This document shows positions 54,291 through 59,465 of a DNA stretch of 59,465 nt, piece by piece. The notes under the pieces are model-generated. The model ran no database searches, was not told the DNA's origin, and saw only the letters and a program-made list of their open reading frames with translations. The stretch comes from Chroococcidiopsidaceae cyanobacterium CP_BM_ER_R8_30 (GTDB taxonomy: Bacteria; Cyanobacteriota; Cyanobacteriia; Cyanobacteriales; Chroococcidiopsidaceae): the NCBI GenBank assembly GCA_019244235.1, contig JAFASY010000217.1, forward strand, positions 1-59,465, given 5' to 3'. Each line of letters opens with the position of its first letter. Position 1 is the first letter of the stretch. Made by a program: the position numbers and the translations under genes.

Positions 54291-54378
54291 CTAAGCAGAA
54301 GTTTTTTCTCTAGATTTAAAAGCCGTTTTGTGGTAGTTTGTATAAAATGTTCTGCTGGAATAGTTATTAACCTAAACC

Positions 54379-54648
54379 ATGAATATTATTGCTTGGATAA
54401 TATTAGGTCTGATTGCGGGTGCAATTGCTAAAGCCATTGACCCAGGAGCAAGGGGTGGTGGATTGCTTGGTACTTTGATCCTGGGAATTGTTGGTGCCTT
54501 TGTTGGTGGAATTATTGCAACTTTTCTATCTACAGGTCGGTTGGTACTAACCTCTGCTACACTCAGCATTCCAGGAATAATAGTGTCAGTGATTGGGGCA
54601 ATAATTGCTGTGTTCATCTGGCATAGAATTGTTGGGCGGTCTTTGTAG
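54379..54648 (+). CDS. GlsB/YeaQ/YmgE-family stress membrane protein
   Basis: 89 aa: three hydrophobic segments, IIAWIILGLIAGAIAKAI, then DPGARGGGLLGTLILGIVGA, FVGGIIATFLSTG (the Gly-rich signature of transglycosylase-associated/GlsB proteins), and IPGIIVSVIGAIIAVFIWHR. It is a small inner-membrane protein linked to general stress. The family core is IxGxIAGxLAxxxxxGxxxGxxxxxxxGxxGA. Start at ATG 54379. Monocistronic. Confidence 0.85.
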   Translation: MNIIAWIILGLIAGAIAKAIDPGARGGGLLGTLILGIVGAFVGGIIATFLSTGRLVLTSATLSIPGIIVSVIGAIIAVFIWHRIVGRSL

Positions 54649-55035
54649 GCAGGTGCAAAACAGACAGTTGTAACTAGCAAAAATCAAACTGTTGCCCAAC
54701 TTCAACAGTTCCCCATCACGTTGACGTACAACCCATAGCAACCCGGACTGAGGCTGTCGCCTTGGAGAGAACTACCTATATTACCCATGAGCGGGAGTGT
54801 AGGCTTCTGACGACAGCACTTAAGCATGACGTAGTAGCGTCTTCCGGTGGAGCGCCTATAGAGAAACTAAAAGAGTACATAAAGTCCCAGGATGCGCCTC
54901 AAGACTAGTTGGCGACTCCGCTCCGCAATCGTCGCCGCGAAGCACCCTCCTCAGCCGAAGGCGGGGTGGGGACACCCGCGAAGACATTGTAGTCTAAAGT
55001 CGTAGCTAGCATGGTACAAGATACGAGGACAAAGC
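54649..55035. other. Intergenic region with transposase remnant and repeats, 387 bp
   Basis: No intact gene. It holds the C-terminal end of an IS200-type TnpA (54828-54908) and a GC-rich repeat block (about 54909-54990) with elements such as GGCGACTCCGCTCCGC and CACCCTCCTCAGCC-GAA-GGCGGGGTG-like hairpin text. It probably marks a decayed insertion. The promoter of the hydrolase gene must lie at its right end. Confidence 0.5.
54828..54908 (+). pseudogene. IS200/IS605 TnpA C-terminal remnant
   Basis: DVVASSGGAPIEKLKEYIKS, QDAPQD and a TAG at 54906-54908. It aligns with the end of the IS200-type TnpA in this window (IVSCGGAPLETVKKYIAGQ), including the catalytic Tyr. Upstream the frame stays open but loses all similarity, and the HUH motif is absent. 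Confidence 0.5.
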
Positions 55036-55806
55036 ATGCTGAAGCTGAGTAACACGCCGTTTATATTAGAAAAGTCAGTCACTAATGACCAAGCTTGTTT
55101 GCTCCTACATGGATTAGGTGGCGGGGTGTATGAGATGCAATTACTCGGTGAATATCTTCACCAACAAGGTTTAGACGTCCAAGGAATAAACTATCCTGGT
55201 CACGATCAACCAGTCTCAAAAATGCCTGCTTCCACTTGGCAACAATGGTATGCTTATATTATTGAAGTTTATCAAAAACTAACGCAAAAATATGCTGCTG
55301 TTTCTGTCGTTGGCTTTTCCACTGGCTGTCCTTTAGGTTTATACTTAGCAGCTAGTAATCCTATACAGAAGCTGGTTTTACTATCCCCATTTCTAGCAGT
55401 TAAGCATGAATGGTATTACTTATTTCGACCAGAGATATATCTATCTTCTATTTTCGGTCAGATGATTGATAGCTTACCTCGTCTACGGTTGCCAATTCGA
55501 GATAAAGCGATGCGACAGCTAGCTGAAGAAGTTGCATTCTTTAAAACATTTAACTTAATATCTGTTAAAAGTGCGATTGAGCTAATTAACATTGTCAAGC
55601 CACTTATACCAAAAATTGATGTACCAACTCTGATTGTTCAGTCACTAAAGGATACAGTGGTTGACCCGGCAGGGGCAAGTTTTATTTATCGGCAGTTAGG
55701 TTCTCGGACGAAGAGGTTGCATTGGCTGCAAGAATCAGATCACATTATTTTGCTGGATAGAGAACGTGAGAGTGTGTTTGCCCAAATCGCTGCCTTTTTG
55801 AAATAA
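55036..55806 (+). CDS. Alpha/beta hydrolase (carboxylesterase/monoglyceride-lipase-like)
   Basis: 256 aa. CLLLHGLGGGVYEMQLLGEY is the oxyanion loop HGLGG, VQGINYPGHDQ the second strand, and VSVVGFSTGCPLGLYLA the nucleophile elbow (GFSTG, Ser). The acid is Asp in QSLKDTVVDPAG, and the His is in LQESDHIILLDRE. This is the carboxylesterase EstA/YvaK type that cleaves short acyl esters. No signal peptide. Start ATG 55036. The methyltransferase remnant follows 6 bp downstream, so it was in the same operon. Confidence 0.83.
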   Translation: MLKLSNTPFILEKSVTNDQACLLLHGLGGGVYEMQLLGEYLHQQGLDVQGINYPGHDQPVSKMPASTWQQWYAYIIEVYQKLTQKYAAVSVVGFSTGCPLGLYLAASNPIQKLVLLSPFLAVKHEWYYLFRPEIYLSSIFGQMIDSLPRLRLPIRDKAMRQLAEEVAFFKTFNLISVKSAIELINIVKPLIPKIDVPTLIVQSLKDTVVDPAGASFIYRQLGSRTKRLHWLQESDHIILLDRERESVFAQIAAFLK

Positions 55807-55812
55807 CTGTTT

Positions 55813-56245
55813 ATGTATCAAATTGGTTTAGTAGTTACTGTCCTTGCCATTCTATGGGGGCTAATGCTCAATCCTCCTGGCAGGACGCAAATTGCAAATG
55901 CGGTGGCTGCGTCTGAAACCATATATTACCAACGTTGAGGCTGTTTTAGGAAGCGTTACCGATCCTCATTTGGCAACATCAAGTATTGATTTAGCATTAA
56001 TGGTAGATGCCTATCACGAGTTTTCTTACCCCAAAGAGATGATGGAAGCGATTGTTCGGAGTCTTAAACCGGATGGAAGAGTGGTTCTAGTTGAGTACCG
56101 GGGTGAAAATCCTTTCATTCCCATTAAAGCTCTTCATAAGATGACCCAGAAGCAAGTGCGCTGGGAAATGCAGGCAGTGGGTTTGCAATGGCTAGAGACT
56201 AAGCGTTTTTTACCTCAGCAGTATTTCATGGTGTTTGGAAAGTAG
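55813..56245 (+). pseudogene. Class I SAM methyltransferase with internal deletion
   Basis: The N-terminus survives from ATG 55813 (MYQIGLVVTVLAILWGLMLN, PPGRTQIANA), a TM-anchored start known for cyanobacterial methyltransferases of this kind. Then the frame breaks. The other frame gives RLKPYITNVEAVLGSVTDPH, LATSSIDLALMVDAYHEFSY, PKEMMEAIVRSLKPDGRVVL, VEYRGENPFIPIKALHKMTQ up to 56245. Motif I (GxGxG) and surrounding residues are deleted, so SAM cannot be bound. An internal ATG at 55892 leaves a 117-aa open frame. Confidence 0.72.
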
Positions 56246-56253
56246 ATTTAACT

Positions 56254-56670
56254 ATGCGATCGCTCTCACTGGCAAGCCTAGCATTGTTGCTCTTATTAAA
56301 TGCGTGTAGCAGCAAATCCTCTGCTGACGAGTCCCAGGAGTTAGAAACCATAACATCCTGGGTAGCAACAGCCCAGATGGCTGGTAGTGCCTGGAGTCAA
56401 GGTAACGTGCCGACTGTCTATGCTCAACAAACACTCTCTCAAGCCCAGCAAAAACTTCACAAGGAAACAGATACACTCGCAAACTCATCAACAAATTCGA
56501 CAAGGCTTCATCCCATCCTAGAGCAACTACGGCTGTTGGAATCAAATGTGAGCCAGATGGCACAGGCAGTAAAACAGAAAAACTACACTACCATGTCTCA
56601 ACATCTAAAACAGCTATCAACTCAGAAACAAGCTCTTAGCACACTTGCTAAGACTGTAGGTGGGCAATAG
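56254..56670 (+). CDS. Small putative lipoprotein, 138 aa
   Basis: MRSLSLASLALLLLLNACSS is a lipoprotein signal peptide with lipobox LNAC (Cys 18). The mature part is Ser/Gln/Thr-rich and helical, with QTLSQAQQKLHKETDTL and HLKQLSTQKQALSTLAKTVG. No family is recognised. The 3' end (56575-56670) is duplicated in tandem at 56710-56805. It lies just before an NRAMP-type transporter and may be part of that operon. Confidence 0.65.
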   Translation: MRSLSLASLALLLLLNACSSKSSADESQELETITSWVATAQMAGSAWSQGNVPTVYAQQTLSQAQQKLHKETDTLANSSTNSTRLHPILEQLRLLESNVSQMAQAVKQKNYTTMSQHLKQLSTQKQALSTLAKTVGGQ

Positions 56671-56691
56671 AACGAATCCATCGTCAGCTAG

Positions 56692-56805
56692 ATGTTGATG
56701 ACAGTGGACCAGAAAGACTATACTGCCATGTCTCAACATCTAAAACAATTATCAACCCAAGCACAAACGCTTAGCACACCTGCTAAAACTGTAGGTGGGC
56801 GCTAA
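56692..56805 (+). pseudogene. Tandem duplicate of the lipoprotein gene 3' end
   Basis: Bases 56710-56805 copy 56575-56670 (96 bp each) with few changes; both read YT-MSQHLKQLSTQ-LST-AKTVGG. A 37-codon frame from ATG 56692 is open (MLMTVDQKDYTAMSQHLKQL) but lacks a signal peptide. Its TAA overlaps the ATG of the transporter gene (TAATG at 56803-56807), so it may serve for translational coupling. Confidence 0.7.
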
Positions 56806-58022
56806 TGAAGAAAATCTTGCAAATCGCCCTCGGTATCTTGACGAGTATCGGTGGCTTTCTGGATGTCGGCGCGATCGCTACATCGGCAGAGGCAGGCTCG
56901 ATGTTCGGCTTTCATCTGCTTTGGGCTCTCATTCTTGGTACAATCTGCGTCATCTTCCTAGTTGAAATGGCAGGGCGAATCGCAGCCGTCAGCAAGCATA
57001 CTTTAATGGATGCAGTGCGAGAGCATTTTGGATTCAGATTTCAATTCATCTTACTATGTGCTGAAATCGGGATCGATTTTTTGGTACTGGCATCTGAAAT
57101 TGGCGGCATCTGTATTGCACTCCAACTGGTAACAGGAGTTGACTTTCAGTGGTGGGCTTTACCTGTGGCATTCTGCATCTGGTTACTTATCTGGAAAGGA
57201 ACTTTTGGCTTGATTGAAAATGGCGTTGCTTTCTTGGGACTCGTCTCACTTGTGTTTGTTATTGCTACCTTCAAGCTGCATCCGTCGCTGACTAAGCTTG
57301 GTGCAGGGCTGTTACCAACTTTGCCGCAGCAGGATACTGCACATTACCTATTCATCGCCGTCAGTATTTTGGGTGCAGTAATTAGTCCATATCTCTTCTA
57401 TTTCTACTCATCAGGAGGAAGGGAAGACAAGTGGGATGAAGGATACATCGGCGTCAATCGTGGCGTTGCTGCTGTAGGTATGAGTTTTGGTAGTGTTGTA
57501 TCGCTCTGTGTACTGATTGTGGCAGCACTTGTCCTCCAGCCCAAGGGTATCCAGGTCGATAGCTACCAACAAGCAGCACTCATGCTGACACAACCTTTAG
57601 GCTACTGGGGCTTTTTGCTGTTTGCTGCCACACTGGGCATTGCCTGCTTGGGCGCAGCACTAGAAATTTGCCTCGACACTGCTTACATTGTGTCTCAAGT
57701 GTTTGGCTGGAACTGGGGCGCAAGTGTACGCCCAAAGGAAGCTGCACGCTTTAGTCTGGTTTACACTGTGTTCGTTTTTCTCGCCTCACTACTCATGGTA
57801 ATTGGTCTCGATCCCTTAAAACTGACCCTGTTCTCAATGGCACTCACGGCAGTCATCTTACCACTCGAAATCTTTCCTTTCCTAATTTTGATGAATGATG
57901 AGCGCTATGTTGGTAAGTATCGCAATGGCTGGATCAGTAACAGTGTTGTCATCTTCACAATCGCCCTTGCCTTTGTTCTAGCAATCTTTTCCATCCCGTT
58001 AGAATTAATTGCAGGGGGATGA
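56805..58022 (+). CDS. Divergent NRAMP-family metal transporter
   Basis: 405 aa with about 11 TM segments. TM1 reads ILTSIGGFLDVGAIATSAEA, where canonical NRAMPs have DPGN and related bacterial members DPSG(IAT); here it is DVGA. TM6 reads AVISPYLFYFYSSGGREDKW instead of the metal-binding MPH. GTFGLIENGVAFLGLVSLVF is the usual TM5 region. So the fold is NRAMP but the metal site is altered, which suggests Mg2+, another ion or a loss of classical Mn/Fe transport. ATG 56805 overlaps the preceding TAA. It is followed by two PRC-barrel-like genes, each overlapping by 4 bp. Confidence 0.82.
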   Translation: MKKILQIALGILTSIGGFLDVGAIATSAEAGSMFGFHLLWALILGTICVIFLVEMAGRIAAVSKHTLMDAVREHFGFRFQFILLCAEIGIDFLVLASEIGGICIALQLVTGVDFQWWALPVAFCIWLLIWKGTFGLIENGVAFLGLVSLVFVIATFKLHPSLTKLGAGLLPTLPQQDTAHYLFIAVSILGAVISPYLFYFYSSGGREDKWDEGYIGVNRGVAAVGMSFGSVVSLCVLIVAALVLQPKGIQVDSYQQAALMLTQPLGYWGFLLFAATLGIACLGAALEICLDTAYIVSQVFGWNWGASVRPKEAARFSLVYTVFVFLASLLMVIGLDPLKLTLFSMALTAVILPLEIFPFLILMNDERYVGKYRNGWISNSVVIFTIALAFVLAIFSIPLELIAGG

Positions 58023-58396
58023 ATATGGATGTTATTCGGGATGTACTCGACCATCAACTAGTTGACCGCAATCAGAAAAAAATGGGTAGAGTTGACGGGA
58101 TTGTGGTTGAGTTACGTGACGGACAACCACCACGGCTAACGTACATTGAAGTTGGCATGCCAGCACTTGCCCGACGGCTGCACCCTCGATTTGAACACTG
58201 GATAGCCGCATTACAAAGTAAGTGGGGTGCGAGGCGGGGTGAGACATTTCGAATTCCGTGGTCACAAGTTAGCGATTTTGGTATTGGTGGTGTTGATGTA
58301 GTAGTCGATCTCGAAGCCGAAGCAACGCCAGCGCTAGCCTGGGAAAAATGGCTGCGAGAGCAAATTATTAGTCGGATTCCAGGAGCATCTTCGTGA
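58019..58396 (+). CDS. PRC-barrel-like protein, 125 aa
   Basis: MDVIRDVLDHQLVDRNQKKM, GRVDGIVVELRDGQPPRLTY is a beta-barrel start of PRC type (DxxxxxVGxVDDLxxE). Next come RLHPRFEHWIAALQSKWG and FRIPWSQVSDFGIGGVDVVV, closing the barrel. A helical tail ends it. PRC-barrel pairs next to NRAMP-like transporters suggest a metal- or RNA-linked regulatory partner at the membrane. Start overlaps the transporter stop by 4 bp (ATGA). Confidence 0.65.
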   Translation: MNMDVIRDVLDHQLVDRNQKKMGRVDGIVVELRDGQPPRLTYIEVGMPALARRLHPRFEHWIAALQSKWGARRGETFRIPWSQVSDFGIGGVDVVVDLEAEATPALAWEKWLREQIISRIPGASS

Positions 58397-58704
58397 CACA
58401 AGAAATTCAGTTGGAACTGCTGCTAGGTAAGCCTGTACAGGACTCAACTGGCAAAACTATCGGATTGATCCAAGAAGTGTACGCCGAACAGCAAGGCGAT
58501 GAATGGGTGATTTTGGAATATCAGCTTGGACCTGCAGCTATATTAAAACGGTTATCAGCTTGGAGGGTTGGTCAGGTAATTTTGCCTCTACTGAGAGCGC
58601 GGCGAACTCCCATTGGATATCGAGTACCTTGGGACAAAATAGATTTAGCAGATCTTGAAAAGCTGCGCCTACTTTGTTCTCTGGATGAGCTAAAAACACT
58701 ATGA
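58393..58704 (+). CDS. PRC-barrel-like protein, 103 aa
   Basis: Start at GTG 58393, overlapping the previous TGA by 4 bp. LELLLGKPVQDSTGKTIGLI, QEVYAEQQGDEWVILEYQLG is the PRC-barrel start, and PIGYRVPWDKIDLADLEKLR the final strands. A helical linker (LKRLSAWRVGQVILPLLRA) is in the middle. It is homologous in design to the preceding protein. It overlaps the Uma2 gene by 4 bp, so all four genes are translationally coupled. Confidence 0.65.
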   Translation: MTQEIQLELLLGKPVQDSTGKTIGLIQEVYAEQQGDEWVILEYQLGPAAILKRLSAWRVGQVILPLLRARRTPIGYRVPWDKIDLADLEKLRLLCSLDELKTL

Positions 58705-59252
58705 CATCCTCTACCAAATGGACGCTAGAAGATTACCACCGCATGATCGAAGTCAATCTTCTAGAGGGTCGTCACGTTGAGCTATTGAATGGAGAAATTC
58801 TTGAAATGCCCCCTGAGGGTCCAGAACACGCTCAGCAGAGTACCGATACAGCCGACTACTTGAGAGAATTATTGGGCAACCGTGCCCTTGTGCGCGATGC
58901 CAAACCGATTACAATACCCGACAGTGGTTCTGAGCCAGAGCCAGATTTGGCAATTGTGCAGCCCCTCCGCACTCTCTACCGCACCCGTCATCCCTATCCT
59001 GAAAATATTTTTTGGCTGATAGAATATGCTAACACTAGTCTGAGTAAGGATCTGGATGCTAAGCGCAAGGCTTACGCAGCCGCAATGATTCAGGAATATT
59101 GGGTTGTGGACTTAAAGCATAGGCAGCTCAACCTGTTTCGCGAACCCATTGATGGTAACTATGCCTTAGAATTGTCCGTCACAACTGGTGAAATCCGTCC
59201 AATGGCGTTTCCCGACATTGTCGTATCAGTGCAACGATTACTAGAGAGCTAA
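58701..59252 (+). CDS. Uma2-family putative endonuclease
   Basis: 183 aa. WTLEDYHRMIEVNLLEGRHV, ELLNGEILEMPPEGPEHAQQ is the usual Uma2 (DUF820) start. SGSEPEPDLAIVQPL is the (E/D)PDxxxV metal motif, NIFWLIEYANTSLSKDLDAK has the ExS and KRKAYAAAMIQEYWVVDLKH, the PD-(D/E)XK core. Uma2 genes are multicopy in cyanobacteria with unknown role. It overlaps the preceding gene by 4 bp, an uncommon operon position for this family. Confidence 0.88.
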   Translation: MTSSTKWTLEDYHRMIEVNLLEGRHVELLNGEILEMPPEGPEHAQQSTDTADYLRELLGNRALVRDAKPITIPDSGSEPEPDLAIVQPLRTLYRTRHPYPENIFWLIEYANTSLSKDLDAKRKAYAAAMIQEYWVVDLKHRQLNLFREPIDGNYALELSVTTGEIRPMAFPDIVVSVQRLLES

Positions 59253-59379
59253 GCTATTTGGAGGTCATCGTGCTAAAACAGGAAAAGCTTATGCGCTTGG
59301 CTAGAACACCTACAAGATAAAGCTTTCTGCCTTTCTCCCGTATTCATTCTTGTGTTAACCGAGAAAACGTTGGCGCAAG

Positions 59380-59431
59380 CCCCTGACTTCTAGTCATGGG
59401 GAAAGCCAACTGGCGCGACTTCAGTCGCCAG
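59380..59431. repeat. Two adjacent palindromes near right edge
   Basis: 59380-59401: CCCCTGACT-TCT-AGTCATGGGG (one unpaired base), and 59410-59431: CTGGCGCGACT-TC-AGTCGCCAG. Both are built on GACT/AGTC and resemble the hairpin ends of IS200/IS605 elements or the internal hairpins of the MITE-like element at 26477-26736. A transposon may begin just beyond the window. Confidence 0.5.
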
Positions 59432-59465
59432 TAACAAATCTTAACAGTGATATACAGGTAGGTAT

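Noticed and set aside
1-59465. tRNA or rRNA genes
   Set aside because: No cloverleaf with a GGTTCRANYCC arm and CCA-proximal stem, and no conserved rRNA segment, was seen on either strand; a tRNAscan run would settle it.

Overview
The window is chromosomal DNA of a cyanobacterium. GCGATCGC-type (HIP1) octamers recur throughout, the gene content is cyanobacterial (PATAN-domain response regulator in a type IV pilus/phototaxis chemosensory operon, GAF-rich kinases, Uma2, RMD1/YagE, GlsB), and short palindromic repeats of cyanobacterial style litter the intergenic space. A large-genome, terrestrial or desiccation-tolerant lineage (Chroococcidiopsis/Gloeocapsa-like) is my guess only. No rRNA, tRNA or CRISPR array was seen by eye.

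Layout. 1-3.6 kb: a graveyard of toxin-antitoxin genes (HicA tail, HicB with stops, an XRE antitoxin with an in-frame amber codon) around an Rpn-family nuclease and unknown genes. 4.3-9.8 kb: an orphan PEP-CTERM/exosortase-type acyltransferase, an RMD1/YagE protein, a ferrochelatase-like protein with a His-rich tail, an alpha/beta hydrolase and an MFS transporter. 9.9-13 kb: acetolactate synthase carrying an extra C-terminal zinc ribbon, 6 bp upstream of a DAO-type FAD oxidoreductase. 13.4-21.2 kb: a complete five-gene chemosensory operon (PATAN-REC, CheY, CheW, MCP, CheA-REC) with a strong hairpin between cheW and the MCP gene and repeat DNA inserted in frame in cheA. Then proA, convergent.

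22.5-29.6 kb: a small, partly decayed natural-product locus: a free-standing A-PCP-TE peptide synthetase, a DUF6875 protein, and the C-terminal stump of a FAD monooxygenase cut off by an IS200/IS605 element. A 260-bp MITE-like element with terminal inverted repeats and four hairpins sits upstream of the synthetase. 29.7-31.8 kb: XRE-cupin regulator divergent from an APC permease.

32-47.7 kb: a long minus-strand block that looks like an aldehyde/quinone/xenobiotic detoxification island: aldehyde dehydrogenase, dienelactone hydrolase, WrbA-like flavoprotein, alpha/beta hydrolase, SnoaL-like, CMD, cupins, two NmrA-type reductases, a broken GST and a ferritin-like protein. Upstream on the same strand is a 1502-residue GAF/PAS histidine kinase overlapping a NarL-type response regulator. 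The same ~117-bp noncoding block (about 82% identical, no gaps) lies upstream of two gene groups in this island.

47.8-59.5 kb: a chimera of two truncated genes (APC permease and GNAT), an Ada/AraC-AlkA plus Ogt alkylation-repair operon, a cupin, tatC, a purine-catabolism pair (uraD and an M20 amidohydrolase) behind an 18-bp perfect palindrome, GlsB, a hydrolase, a decayed methyltransferase, a lipoprotein whose 3' end is tandemly duplicated, and a tightly overlapped operon of a divergent NRAMP transporter, two PRC-barrel-like proteins and a Uma2 nuclease. The window is notable for many broken, fused and repeat-invaded genes. All calls were made by reading the sequence; no database search was possible.
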